Positions 34,589-44,289 of a stretch of 64,000 nucleotides of DNA are shown here, one piece after another. The stretch comes from Pseudomonas svalbardensis (lineage in GTDB: Bacteria; Pseudomonadota; Gammaproteobacteria; Pseudomonadales; Pseudomonadaceae), in assembly GCF_030053115.1 (NCBI RefSeq), contig NZ_CP125619.1, positions 3,607,501-3,671,500 on the forward strand, read 5' to 3'. The position numbers and the translations under genes are program-made. A model generated the notes under the pieces. It did no database searches. It was given only the letters and a program-made list of their open reading frames with translations, and was not told the DNA's origin. Numbering within the stretch: position 1 is the first letter of the stretch; the number at the start of each line of letters is the position of its first letter.

Positions 34589-35377
34589 TCACGCCTCCAC
34601 CTGCACCACCTCGATCCCTAGCTTCTGATAGTCCTCGACATTGCCCGACGCCACATGACGCTCGGTGATCAGGGTATGAATGCGCTGACACGGCGCGACA
34701 ACGAACGGCTCCACCGCCCCCAGTTTGTCGGCGGTGGTAACGGCAACGACATGGGAGGCGCTGGCGAGCATCGCCTGTTTGACCGGCACCTCGTCGAAAT
34801 GCAGGGAGCTGATGCCGACTTCCGGGTGAATCGCGCAGACCCCGGTGAACAGCAGATCAGCCTTGATGCCCTCGATCAGCCGCAGGGTTTCATGTCCGCT
34901 GGCCGACATGGTTGCAGGATTGAGTTGCCCGCCGGCCAGAATCACCGTGATGCCTTTGTATTCAGCCAGGTTGATCGCGATCATCGGCGAGGCGGTGACG
35001 GCCGTGATGGAAATATCCGAAGGCAGCGACCGGGCGATCTGCAGCGTCGTGCTCCCCGAATCGAAAATGACAATCTGGCCGTTGTGTACCTGGCGAGCGG
35101 CGAGTTGCGCCAGGTGTGTTTTCACCTCATCGGTTTCACTGACGCGGGTGAAATAATCCTTGCCGGTGTCCTTGGGCCGCGGCAGCGCCCCGCCGTGCAC
35201 CCGCAGCACCAGCCCGGCGGTGGCCAGCTCCGCCAGATCACGGCGAATGGTGTCTTCGGACACCGCGAAATGCTGGCTCAGTTCACTAGCCATGACCTTG
35301 CCATCACGTTCGAGAATCAATAGGATTTTTTGCCGACGCAGATAAGGGAGCTCGACGGCTGAGTGTGAGTCGTGCAT
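34589..35377 (-). CDS. DeoR-family transcriptional regulator
   Basis: A 262-residue repressor of sugar metabolism type. HTH at residues ~12-65 (YLRRQKILLILERDGKVMASELSQHFAVSEDTIRRDLAELATAGLVLRVHGGA), then a DeoR effector domain with sugar-phosphate loop residues FDSGSTTLQIAR and DLLFTGVCAI. No sugar operon is adjacent: downstream lies the CydB fossil and divergently a tiny ORF and a broken hydrolase. Decamer repeats overlap its own start region, suggesting autoregulation. Confidence 0.9.
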   Translation of the reverse strand: MHDSHSAVELPYLRRQKILLILERDGKVMASELSQHFAVSEDTIRRDLAELATAGLVLRVHGGALPRPKDTGKDYFTRVSETDEVKTHLAQLAARQVHNGQIVIFDSGSTTLQIARSLPSDISITAVTASPMIAINLAEYKGITVILAGGQLNPATMSASGHETLRLIEGIKADLLFTGVCAIHPEVGISSLHFDEVPVKQAMLASASHVVAVTTADKLGAVEPFVVAPCQRIHTLITERHVASGNVEDYQKLGIEVVQVEA

Positions 35378-35418
35378 GTTTTTGCCCGTTTTTGCGCGTA
35401 ATTGCGTGTTTGTGCGAG
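35378..35418. promoter_or_regulatory. tandem ~10-bp repeats directly upstream of the DeoR gene
   Basis: Reading the plus strand, TTTTTGCCCG, TTTTTGCGCG, TAATTGCGTG and TTTGTGCGAG follow one another, immediately outside the start codon. Helical-phase tandem sites of this type fit cooperative binding of a DeoR-type repressor to its own leader. Confidence 0.45.
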
Positions 35419-35555
35419 ACTAGCTAAAGCGCGGGGTAAACACAAACCACCCGGACATCAATTCTTTCGATGATTCAAAACATAAAGCCGAATTTTTTAT
35501 TTGTTTGTGACTTGTTCAAGATGGCGCCATCACAAATGCTTTGGATGAAAACTTC

Positions 35556-35624
35556 ATGAACCTGAATTTTGCCTTTGCCTGCATGATCGTGGTCTCGTTC
35601 GCGATTGCGTTGGGGCACACCTGA
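35556..35624 (+). CDS. tiny ORF, one hydrophobic helix (22 residues)
   Basis: ATG to TGA encodes MNLNFAFACMIVVSFAIALG plus two residues. It could be a single-helix small protein or the first codons of a deleted transporter gene formerly controlled by the divergent DeoR regulator. There is no strong ribosome-binding site (ATGAAAACTTC upstream). Low confidence. Confidence 0.25.
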   Translation: MNLNFAFACMIVVSFAIALGHT

Positions 35625-35734
35625 TCAGCAGAAGCCGAGGGCCATTCGCTCCCTCCTCCATCCAGAGTCGACTCATACTATTTTCCCTTGTATCGAACGG
35701 CGCTCTCGTCACGCCTGAAAGGCCGGATACAACG

Positions 35735-36562
35735 GTGCCCTGGTGGAGCTTTACCAAAACTGTGCTCGCTGCTGCCGCGCTGTCACTGGTGCGTGACGGG
35801 TTGATCACCCTGGACGACACCGTTGCTGAAGGCCCCTTCACGCTGCGCCAGCTGCTGCGGCATGAGGCCGGGCTGGCGGATTATGGCGAACTCGCCGACT
35901 ACCACAACGCCGTGGCCCGCCATGAGACGCCCTGGTCGGCCGATGACATGCTGCAACGCCTTGATGCCAGCCGGTTGCGCTACGCACCCGGGGACGGTTG
36001 GCGCTATTCAAACGTCGGCTATCTGTTTGTCGTGCGACTGATTGAACGCGTGACTGGGCGCACGCTTGAAGCAGCGCTCACGGAGCGTGTGTTCGCCCCC
36101 CTCGGTTTATCCCGCATACGCCTCGCCAAAACGCAAGCCGATCTAGAGGGCGTAAACATGGGGAGCGCGCCAACCTACGACCCCGGTTGGGTCTATCACG
36201 GTTTACTTGTCGGCCCGCTTGAGGAAGCCGCCCTTTGTCTGGACGGCCTGCTGGCCGGGCACCTTCTGCCAAACTCGCTGCTGCAAGCGATGCAAACGGC
36301 ACGCGTCCTCGGCGGCCCGATTCCCGGTCGCCCGTGGACTTCCCCAGGCTACGCTCTCGGCCTGATGCAGGGTTTGGTCATGGGCGATCTGACGTTGAGC
36401 GGACACACCGGCACCGGTCCGGGCAGCGTAGTGGCGGTCTATCGCTGCGTTGATGGCGACGACACGGCGAGTTGCGCTGTCTTTCATGAGGGCGCCAACG
36501 AAGGGGTTGCCGCAGTAGAAGTGGTCGAGCGCCTGTCGGCAGTCCTTGGGAGAAGCCGGTAG
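35735..36562 (+). CDS. serine hydrolase (class C beta-lactamase family), probably 5'-truncated
   Basis: About 275 residues with all three family motifs: SxxK in WWSFTKTVLAAAALSLVRDG, YxN in GWRYSNVGYLF, and HTG in LSGHTGTGPGS. The only usable start is GTG at 35735, three codons before the SFTK motif, with no ribosome-binding site. Homologous-looking codons continue upstream in frame (IQSRLILFSLVSNGALVTPE) to ~35660 without an ATG, so ~25-30 N-terminal residues and the start appear lost. A peptidase/esterase role is likely for the ancestral gene; activity is doubtful. Confidence 0.7.
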   Translation: MPWWSFTKTVLAAAALSLVRDGLITLDDTVAEGPFTLRQLLRHEAGLADYGELADYHNAVARHETPWSADDMLQRLDASRLRYAPGDGWRYSNVGYLFVVRLIERVTGRTLEAALTERVFAPLGLSRIRLAKTQADLEGVNMGSAPTYDPGWVYHGLLVGPLEEAALCLDGLLAGHLLPNSLLQAMQTARVLGGPIPGRPWTSPGYALGLMQGLVMGDLTLSGHTGTGPGSVVAVYRCVDGDDTASCAVFHEGANEGVAAVEVVERLSAVLGRSR

Positions 36563-36699
36563 AAAAGCCGTAACCCTTCCCAACATGGTCTATAACCAGT
36601 GGCGACATGATTTGGATCAGGGAACGTTGAAGGCTCCCTCGCTAAATTGATCTCTTGAAAAAAAGCCGACAAGTGACTGTCCGCTAGGAGATTCCTCGC

Positions 36700-38883
36700 A
36701 TGAAAGCCCTGAAAATAGCCGCCAGTGATTCCGCGTTCGATTGCTTCCAGACCTCCCGAGAAGTGATTCCGCTCAATCAAACTGACTACACCGATGTCGC
36801 GGTTGCAGTGTTCTCTGTGGAGGATGTGGTGGCGGGCGCCCTGGACGCCCTGCAACGTACCGGTTTCGATATCCCCATTTTTCTCGTCGCCTCCCCCGGT
36901 TCCGGCAACCGCGCCCGGGACGTCTACAAGCACCTGCAAGACGTTCTGCTTCAGGTGAATGGTATTTTTGACCCCTCGCGCAACAACGCCGAATACCATG
37001 GCAACCAATTGGAGACCGCGGCAAAAGCCTATGAAGAAAGTCTCCTGCCACCCTTCTTCGACGCGCTCAAGCACTACACCGAATCGGCCAACGCGACGTT
37101 CGCCTGCCCTGGCCACCAGGGCGGCCAGTTTTTCCGCAAACACCCGGCTGGCCGACAGTTCTTCGACTTCTTCGGCGAGACCCTGTTTCGCGCCGACATG
37201 TGCAACGCCGACGTCAAACTCGGCGATTTGCTGATCCACGAAGGCCCCGCACTTCTGGCGCAAAAACATGCGGCGCAGGTGTTCAACGCCGACAAGACCT
37301 ACTTCGTGCTCAATGGCACATCGGCCTCCAACAAGGTGGTTACCAACGCGTTGCTCACGCCTGGCGATCTGGTGCTGTTCGACCGCAACAACCACAAATC
37401 CAATCACCAAGGTGCGTTGATCCAGGCGGGGGCGACCCCGGTTTACCTGGAAACCGCGCGCAACCCTTATGGGTTCATCGGCGGGATTGACGCGCATTGT
37501 TTCGAAGAAGATTACCTGCGCGAACTCATCAGCGAAGTCGCACCGGACAAGGCCCAGCTGCCACGGCCGTTTCGCCTGGCGATCATTCAGCTGGGCACCT
37601 ATGACGGCACCATCTACAACGCCAGACAAGTCGTCGATCGCATCGGCAAACTGTGCGACTACATCCTGTTTGACTCGGCGTGGGTGGGCTACGAACAGTT
37701 CATCCCGATGATGAAGGATTGCTCGCCGTTGCTGCTGGATCTGCATGAAAACGACCCCGGCATCTTTGTCACTCAATCGGTGCACAAACAGCAGGCGGGG
37801 TTTTCCCAGGCGTCGCAGATCCACAAGAAAGATCGCCATATCAAAGGCCAGGCCCGTTATTGCAACCATGCACGGGTGAACAACGCCTTCATGGCCCAAG
37901 CCTCTACCAGCCCGTTTTACCCGCTGTTCGCCTCACTGGATGTGAACGCGCGCATTCATTCCGGCCGCAGTGGCCTGCGCCTGTGGGAAGACTGTGTGAA
38001 GTTCGGCATCGACGCACGCAAGTTGATTCTGGAAGCGTGCACCATGGTTCGCCCCTTCGTGCCGGACACCATTGACGGTCGCCCCTGGCAGGACCATCCG
38101 ACTGAGAACATCGCCAACGACATCCGGTTTTTCGAATTCCATCCGAAGGATCGCTGGCATGCCTTCAGCGGTTACGCTGACAAGCAATACTTCATCGACC
38201 CCTGCAAGTTGCTGTTCACAACACCCGGCATCGACCCGATCGATGGCAGTTACACCAACTTCGGCATCCATGCCGGCATCCTCGCCAACTTCCTGCGCGA
38301 GAATGGCATCGTTCCGGAAAAGTGCGACCTGAACTCGATTCTGTTCTTGCTCACCCCGGCCGAAGACTGGGCGAAGATGACCCATCTCGCCGCACAGATC
38401 GCGCGCTTTGAACGCTTCATCAGTGATGACGCGCCGATGAGCCGGGTGTTGCCGGCCATCTATGCGCAGCACCAGGAGCGCTATCGCAACTACACCATTC
38501 GCCAACTCTGCCAGGAGATGCACGACCTCTACCGCGACCACAACGTCCAGCAATTGCAGAAAGCAATGTTCCGCAAGGAACACTTCCCGAAAAAGGCGAT
38601 GAATCCGCAGGCTGCACAATTCGAGTTCATCCGTGGCAACGTCGAACTGGTGGCACTGGCAGACGCGGAGGGTCGCATCGCTGCCGAAGGTGCGCTTCCC
38701 TATCCACCCGGCGTGCTCTGCGTGGTGCCCGGGGAAATATGGGGAGGTGCGGTGCTCAAATACTTTCTGGCGCTGGAGGAAGGTATCAACTCTCTTCCTG
38801 GATTCACGCCGGAACTGCAGGGCGTGTACTTGAAACAGGAAGGGGGTCGCATTCGAGCCTATGGGTACGTGATCAAGACTTGA
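36700..38883 (+). CDS. speC: ornithine decarboxylase, large PLP-dependent type
   Basis: A 727-residue fold-type I decarboxylase of the SpeC/SpeF-AdiA-CadA group. It has an N-terminal receiver-like wing domain (~1-115), the PLP domain with HEGPALLAQKHAAQVF, NGTSASNKVV and the Schiff-base lysine K363 in QSVHKQQAGFSQ, and a C-terminal domain ending in PYPPGVLCVVPGEIWGG. The length matches E. coli SpeC/SpeF. It makes putrescine and CO2 from ornithine. AGGAGA precedes the ATG. The following MHS transporter may be co-transcribed (226-base gap). Confidence 0.9.
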   Translation: MKALKIAASDSAFDCFQTSREVIPLNQTDYTDVAVAVFSVEDVVAGALDALQRTGFDIPIFLVASPGSGNRARDVYKHLQDVLLQVNGIFDPSRNNAEYHGNQLETAAKAYEESLLPPFFDALKHYTESANATFACPGHQGGQFFRKHPAGRQFFDFFGETLFRADMCNADVKLGDLLIHEGPALLAQKHAAQVFNADKTYFVLNGTSASNKVVTNALLTPGDLVLFDRNNHKSNHQGALIQAGATPVYLETARNPYGFIGGIDAHCFEEDYLRELISEVAPDKAQLPRPFRLAIIQLGTYDGTIYNARQVVDRIGKLCDYILFDSAWVGYEQFIPMMKDCSPLLLDLHENDPGIFVTQSVHKQQAGFSQASQIHKKDRHIKGQARYCNHARVNNAFMAQASTSPFYPLFASLDVNARIHSGRSGLRLWEDCVKFGIDARKLILEACTMVRPFVPDTIDGRPWQDHPTENIANDIRFFEFHPKDRWHAFSGYADKQYFIDPCKLLFTTPGIDPIDGSYTNFGIHAGILANFLRENGIVPEKCDLNSILFLLTPAEDWAKMTHLAAQIARFERFISDDAPMSRVLPAIYAQHQERYRNYTIRQLCQEMHDLYRDHNVQQLQKAMFRKEHFPKKAMNPQAAQFEFIRGNVELVALADAEGRIAAEGALPYPPGVLCVVPGEIWGGAVLKYFLALEEGINSLPGFTPELQGVYLKQEGGRIRAYGYVIKT

Positions 38884-39109
38884 GTCTTCACGCCTCCAGC
38901 GGTGTGTCAGCCCGGGGTTGAGCGTGATGGCGAGTGGATATCTGCGCGAAGCCGATTATGCTTCAGGAAACCTTGCAGCGATGCGAGGCCGTCAGCCTGT
39001 GTGCATGCTTCGCGCAATCCGTATTCCGACGACATCAGCCCCAGGGCCTGGGTGCGGCAAAAAGGTAACGAGGTACTCCGGCCTATAACAAGAACGACGG
39101 AGAAGACTC

Positions 39110-40786
39110 ATGGCCGCAATCGACAACACTTCCACGGGCAGCGCGCCCCACCACGGGATCACCAAGGAGGAGCGCAAGGTCATTTTTGCCTCGTCCCTGG
39201 GCACCGTGTTCGAGTGGTACGACTTCTACCTTTATGGGTCTCTCGCTGCGATCATTGCCAAGCACTTCTTCGCCGGCGTCAATGAGACAACGTCCTTCAT
39301 CTTCGCGCTGCTCGCGTTCGCTGCGGGCTTCGCGGTACGCCCCTTCGGCGCCATCGTGTTCGGCCGACTGGGTGACATGATCGGGCGCAAACACACCTTT
39401 CTCATCACCATTGTGATCATGGGTATCTCCACCGCCATCGTGGGCTTTTTGCCCGGCTACGCGACCATTGGCGTGGCGGCACCGATCATCCTGATCACCT
39501 TGCGTCTGCTGCAAGGCCTGGCCCTGGGCGGTGAGTACGGCGGCGCTGCGACCTACGTGGCGGAACATGCGCCGAAAGGCAAACGCGGCTACTTCACCTC
39601 GTGGATTCAAACCACTGCAACCCTTGGGCTGTTCCTCTCGCTGCTGGTGATCCTCGCTTGCCGCACGGTCCTCGGCACAGAAGCTTTCGAGGCCTGGGGC
39701 TGGCGGATTCCATTCCTGCTGTCGATCCTGCTGCTGATTGTCTCGGTGTACATCCGCCTGCAACTCAGCGAGTCGCCGGTGTTCTTGAAGATGAAAGCCG
39801 AAGGCAAGTCCTCCAAGGCGCCGCTGACCGAATCCTTCGCCCGCTGGGACAATCTCAAGATCGTGATCATGGCCCTGCTCGGCGGCACTGCCGGCCAGGC
39901 CGTCGTCTGGTACACCGGGCAGTTCTATGCGCTGTTCTTCCTGCTGCAGACGCTGAAGATAGAACCGCAGACCGCCAACTTGCTGATTGCCGGCTCGCTG
40001 CTGATCGGCACGCCGTTCTTCGTCATATTCGGCAGTCTGTCCGACCGTATCGGCCGCAAAGGGATCATCATGGCCGGCTGCATTATCGCGGCGCTGACTT
40101 ACTTCCCGATCTTCCATGCGTTGACCCAATACGGAAACCCCGACGTGTTCATCGCGCAGGAGAAGAACCCGGTCACGGTGGTCGCCGATCCTGACCAGTG
40201 CTCGTTCCAGTTCGACCCGGTGGGCAAGGCCAAATTCACCAGCTCCTGCGACCTCGCCAAGACTGTTCTGGCGAAGAGGGCCATCCCCTACAAGAACGAG
40301 AAGGCTGAGCCTGGCGCCGTCGCGCAGGTCCGCATCGGCAACAAAGTGATCCCGAGCTTCGAGGGCACCGGCATGCCGGCCGCCGACTTCAAGGCCAAGA
40401 ACGACACCTTCGCCGCCACCCTCGGCACCGCGCTCAAGGACGCCGGCTACCCCGAGAAGGCCGACCCGGCCAAGACCAACTACCCAATGGTGCTGCTGCT
40501 CCTGACCATCCTGGTGATCTACGTGACCATGGTCTATGGCCCGATCGCCGCCTGGCTGGTGGAACTGTTCCCGGCGCGCATCCGCTACACCTCGATGTCG
40601 CTGCCCTACCACATCGGCAACGGATGGTTCGGCGGCTTTCTGCCCACGGTGGCGTTTGCCATGGTCGCGGCCACGGGTGATATCTACTACGGGCTGTGGT
40701 ACCCCATCGTCATCGCGGTGATGACGGCGATTCTTGGCATCTTCTTCCTGCCGGAAACCAAGGATCGGGAAATTCATCACACCTAA
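39110..40786 (+). CDS. MFS transporter, MHS type with extracytoplasmic insert (paralogue of 8243-9865)
   Basis: A 558-residue carrier nearly colinear with the one at 8243-9865: ERKVIFASSLGTVFEWYDFYLYGSLAAI, GRLGDMIGRK, GLALGGEYGGAATYVAEHAPKGKRG. It has the same hydrophilic insert (DQCSFQFDPVGKAKFTSSCDLAK...) of ~100 residues between late helices, with a conserved Cys pair. GGAGAAG precedes the ATG. Position after ornithine decarboxylase hints at an amino-acid or polyamine-related substrate, but MHS carriers mostly move organic acids or betaines. Confidence 0.9.
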   Translation: MAAIDNTSTGSAPHHGITKEERKVIFASSLGTVFEWYDFYLYGSLAAIIAKHFFAGVNETTSFIFALLAFAAGFAVRPFGAIVFGRLGDMIGRKHTFLITIVIMGISTAIVGFLPGYATIGVAAPIILITLRLLQGLALGGEYGGAATYVAEHAPKGKRGYFTSWIQTTATLGLFLSLLVILACRTVLGTEAFEAWGWRIPFLLSILLLIVSVYIRLQLSESPVFLKMKAEGKSSKAPLTESFARWDNLKIVIMALLGGTAGQAVVWYTGQFYALFFLLQTLKIEPQTANLLIAGSLLIGTPFFVIFGSLSDRIGRKGIIMAGCIIAALTYFPIFHALTQYGNPDVFIAQEKNPVTVVADPDQCSFQFDPVGKAKFTSSCDLAKTVLAKRAIPYKNEKAEPGAVAQVRIGNKVIPSFEGTGMPAADFKAKNDTFAATLGTALKDAGYPEKADPAKTNYPMVLLLLTILVIYVTMVYGPIAAWLVELFPARIRYTSMSLPYHIGNGWFGGFLPTVAFAMVAATGDIYYGLWYPIVIAVMTAILGIFFLPETKDREIHHT

Positions 40787-40904
40787 GGCTGGCACCTACC
40801 CTCTCCTGCCAGGGAGAGGGCAATCCAGAGACGATCAAACGGTCTACGCTCATCCACATTGCGTCGGGGTTCCTTCCCCGCGCACTGATGGAGGGCACCG
40901 TCAT

Positions 40905-41471
40905 GATCCGTCTGTTAACCGTTTTTATGCTGCTGCGCTCAGCATCCCGGCGCAGGCCGGGGTGACGCCATTTCCTGCTGCCTTTCGGATTCAGGACATC
41001 CCGGACAGCGGCTACGACAAGAAAAACCAGGCCGGCGACATCCGTGCGTTGTTGGCAGCGCTGGGTATCGAACACTCGCTGGTTATCGGCCACGACATCG
41101 GCACCATGGTCGCCTTCGCCTTCGCCTACGCCACGCGCTATCCGCAGCTGACCGACCGCCTGGTGATGATGGATGCGCCCGTGCTGGGCATTCCCCCTTG
41201 GTATGACATTGTCCGCTCACCGATGCTTTGGTACTTCGACTTCGACTTCGACTTCGGCGGAGCGGATGCCGAACGCCTGGTCGCCGGTCGTGAGCGCATT
41301 TACCCCGACCAGTTCTGGAACGAGTTCGCGGGCGACCCCATCAAGGTGGAGGAACCCGCCCGTCAGCATTACGCCAAACTCTATGCCCGTCCCCGCGCCA
41401 TGCGCGCGGCCTTCGCCCAGCTCCGCTGCATTCGTCAGGACGCCACTGAATACCCCACCGACCTGTCGTGA
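40905..41471 (+). pseudogene. epoxide-hydrolase-like alpha/beta hydrolase, degraded
   Basis: A signal-peptide start (MIRLLTVFML) at 40905 runs out of frame after ~12 codons; the continuing frame reads LSIPAQAGVTPFPAAFR and then jumps to DIPDSGYDKKNQAGDIRALLAALGIEHSLVIGHDIGTMVAFAFAY, the nucleophile-elbow region of epoxide hydrolases, and RLVAGRERIYPDQFWNEFAGDP. The segment between signal peptide and GYDKK (~80 residues) and the C-terminal catalytic His region are missing. A GACTTC hexamer is tandemly repeated at ~41237-41256 (FDFDFDFGG). Confidence 0.82.
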
Positions 41472-41615
41472 GCCGAGGCCGGCGTAATACCGCTCGTCTG
41501 AAAACCCCATCAACCTGATAGTTTTGACAGTAGTCAGCCGGTCCTTGTCAGGTGTCTGATAGCCCCCATCAGTCTGCTGTCTATGGCGGACTTACAGGCG
41601 AAGGAGCGGCTTCAG

Positions 41616-43766
41616 ATGAATGATCAATCCGACCCATCCGGCATCATCCCGGTGGATATGAGTGCACTTGACATCACGCCACTGGACTTCAGTGCGCTCG
41701 ACAATTCACTGGCCGACAACACCGTGCTGGCACTGTTTCCACCCAGGATCCCCGCCGCAACAGAACCGGTGGTGGGGGCTCATCTTGGCGTCCCGCTGCG
41801 CATTTATGACCTGGAACCCATGGGCCTGGAGGTTCACGTTGATCCACCGCTGGGTCTACAGCTTGGCGACGTAATCACGCTCAACATGAACGGGCAAACA
41901 GGCCTTGCCGGCAAGATTATTCAGCCCGGCGAGGAGAATGCGATCAGCACCCTGTATCTGCCGAAGAAGCTGCTGCAGCCGGACTTCATCAACCGCCTCA
42001 CTTACACCGTGACGCGTGGCAGCCAGAACATGGGCACCTCCGAGCCGCCGCTGGAGATGCTGTACAACGCCATCCGGCCCGGCAACGTGGACCGTGATCC
42101 AGGTGTCGACGGCCACTCCGAGCTGGAGTTGATCCTGCCCGACGTCATCAAGAACGGCGTCGGTCCCGACTTCGTCAGTGCCCAGGTGTGCGTGTCCTAC
42201 CCCTATTGCCGGGCCTACGACCGGATTTGGCTGAACTGCAACGGCTTTCCGGTGTACCACGACGTCACTCCGCTCGAAGCCCCGCTGCCGGGCTCGGCGA
42301 CCCCGGTCTCGGTATATTTCCCCGTCACTCGCGCGGACCTGGAAAGCGCCCAGGACCATGCGCAGTTCAAGTTTTCCTACACGGTCACCGACCAGGTGGG
42401 TAACAACCCCGACCCTAACTCGCCGTGGTCGGCCACCCAGGTCGTCGACGTGGACCTGGCGGGCAATCGGTTGCCGGAACCGATCCTGCGGGAAATCCAG
42501 AACGACCCGACCGACGAGCCGAACACCATCGACCTGGAAAAACTGGGCAGCAATCCGCTGCTGGTGATCGTCCTCACCCACGATCCTCGCTTTCAGCCGG
42601 GCGACAGCATCAGCGCGACCTACATCGCCACATTGCCCGGGCAAGCGGATGTGGTAGTGCCGGTGTTCGGTAGCGTCGAGGTCGACGAGTTTGGGCAGAA
42701 GAAGCCCTGCATCCTAGAGGTGCCTAACGACAAGGTGCTGGCCAACAGCGTGGTGCGGGTCAGCTATCAACTGATCAGAGGCGGCGTGCCACTCGCCACG
42801 TCCCGGACGGCCACGGCGCGGGTGATTGGCGAGGGAGTGATAGATGAGAAGCCCGCTATCGCCTCGGTCAAAGGCGCGCCGAGCGGGATCGATATTCCCC
42901 CGGACGGCAGCACGATCGAAACCAGCGTGACCCTGACCGGCACCGCCAGCAAAGGCCAGAAGGTGGAGATCCTTGACGGCACCGCCAGGAAAGGAGAAGC
43001 CCCCGCCGACCCGGTGTCGGGCGTCTGGATCAAACAGGTTACAGGGTTGAGCGAGGGGCACCACAGCTTCACCGCCAAAGCGCTGTATGGCTCGGGCGAG
43101 ACCTCAGCCGTGCGAACCTTCACCGTGGCATTAGAATTGATTGTGGACACTTCTCCACTCATGCTGAGTGGGCTCAACATAACGGCCGAGCCTAATCTTA
43201 ATTGGCCATTGACTGGCAATCACCCCACTGGCACCACCCAACAACGTAGAGCATCGGGGGGAACGCCCCCCTACATCTACACATCCAGTGATCCTGCCGT
43301 CGCCATCGTCACTGACGAGGGATTGATAATTAGCCAACGCAACGGATCGACAACTGTCTTGGTGCAAGATGCTGGGGGGCAAGAAAAGAGGGTGCCCGTA
43401 AGCTGCCTAAATAACTTCATCCTACGGATGCACTATGTGTCTGGATCAAATTCCATTCCCTATCCTGCAGCAATCGACATCATGAATAGTGCTGGTGGTC
43501 GCCCTTTAGTGGCTTCTCCCCTCTACACCCCCGAGATTGCAGCAATTGCTCAAAAATATTGGCCATTACCTATCCATGCCAACGATGAAATATGGGCATG
43601 TTCCCCTATATTTCCTATGAATGATGGAACTGGAAGGAATGGGGGGGTTATATTTTGGAAAAACCAAGCAAATGAGCTCCGCCAGAACAACGCCCCACTT
43701 ACATGGAACACTCCTTCAGGTCCGTTATACATGGCAGATGGCTTCGCATTTTTGTTGATGACCTGA
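41616..43766 (+). CDS. large Ig-like-domain protein, putative surface or secreted protein
   Basis: A 716-residue protein made of repeated ~110-150-residue beta-sandwich modules separated by phrases such as [38 protein letters not shown] and [31 protein letters not shown] (Ig-like, residues ~420-510). A BIg2-like module follows ([25 protein letters not shown]). The last ~110 residues form a distinct tail. There is no N-terminal signal peptide, so export is unclear. GGAG ten bases before the ATG at 41616. From ~43130 the DNA is visibly more AT-rich, suggesting a recombined 3' end. Confidence 0.78.
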   Translation: MNDQSDPSGIIPVDMSALDITPLDFSALDNSLADNTVLALFPPRIPAATEPVVGAHLGVPLRIYDLEPMGLEVHVDPPLGLQLGDVITLNMNGQTGLAGKIIQPGEENAISTLYLPKKLLQPDFINRLTYTVTRGSQNMGTSEPPLEMLYNAIRPGNVDRDPGVDGHSELELILPDVIKNGVGPDFVSAQVCVSYPYCRAYDRIWLNCNGFPVYHDVTPLEAPLPGSATPVSVYFPVTRADLESAQDHAQFKFSYTVTDQVGNNPDPNSPWSATQVVDVDLAGNRLPEPILREIQNDPTDEPNTIDLEKLGSNPLLVIVLTHDPRFQPGDSISATYIATLPGQADVVVPVFGSVEVDEFGQKKPCILEVPNDKVLANSVVRVSYQLIRGGVPLATSRTATARVIGEGVIDEKPAIASVKGAPSGIDIPPDGSTIETSVTLTGTASKGQKVEILDGTARKGEAPADPVSGVWIKQVTGLSEGHHSFTAKALYGSGETSAVRTFTVALELIVDTSPLMLSGLNITAEPNLNWPLTGNHPTGTTQQRRASGGTPPYIYTSSDPAVAIVTDEGLIISQRNGSTTVLVQDAGGQEKRVPVSCLNNFILRMHYVSGSNSIPYPAAIDIMNSAGGRPLVASPLYTPEIAAIAQKYWPLPIHANDEIWACSPIFPMNDGTGRNGGVIFWKNQANELRQNNAPLTWNTPSGPLYMADGFAFLLMT

Positions 43767-43841
43767 AGAGCCATTGTGAACTGGTCCGGGCAATTTTAGG
43801 ATAACGGGATTCCTGAGGGTCGGACCTATTTGTTCCTCTCG

Positions 43842-44264
43842 TCAGGAACGCAACACGCCAATCGCCCGCCGATACTTTTCAACTCGCTCCAGGTCTTCCC
43901 ACGACTGCTGCGCGATCCGCGACAAGTCGCTGTTCTCTTCCAGATCCGCCAGTTTCACCACCCGGCCTATCGGGTTCTGCGCCGCGCGTTCGACGAACAC
44001 TTCGTAGGACTCACCCGGCACTTTAGTGACCGATTCGATGGCTGTCAGAACGGCTTCACTGAAGCCTTCCTTGCGCAGGTCATCAAGGCTGATGCCGCAG
44101 TCCTCAACCACGTCATGCAGCACCGCGACGATGCGTTCTTCCAGCGTCGTGACCCGCAACATGACGTTCAACGGATGCAGGATGTAAGGGTTTCCGCCCT
44201 TGTCGACCTGCCCCTCATGCGCAGTGGCGGCGATGGCAATGGCGCGTTCCAGTGTTTGAGTCAT
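43842..44264 (-). CDS. HD-domain protein, (p)ppGpp hydrolase-like
   Basis: A 140-residue protein consisting of an HD domain like the hydrolase half of SpoT: AIAIAATAHEGQVDKGGNPYILHPLNVML with the HD pair in IVAVLHDVVEDCGISLDDL. The second half contains KLADLEENSDLSRI. Short stand-alone versions (Mesh1/SAH type) degrade alarmones or nucleotides. GGGAGC precedes the ATG at 44264; an 80-codon upstream extension lies inside the neighbouring gene and is rejected. Confidence 0.85.
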   Translation of the reverse strand: MTQTLERAIAIAATAHEGQVDKGGNPYILHPLNVMLRVTTLEERIVAVLHDVVEDCGISLDDLRKEGFSEAVLTAIESVTKVPGESYEVFVERAAQNPIGRVVKLADLEENSDLSRIAQQSWEDLERVEKYRRAIGVLRS

Positions 44265-44289
44265 CTCGCAGCTCCCAGGCTTGAATGTC

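Noticed and set aside
36484..37899. 471-codon minus-strand frame
   Set aside because: Antisense to speC, whose protein motifs are unambiguous.
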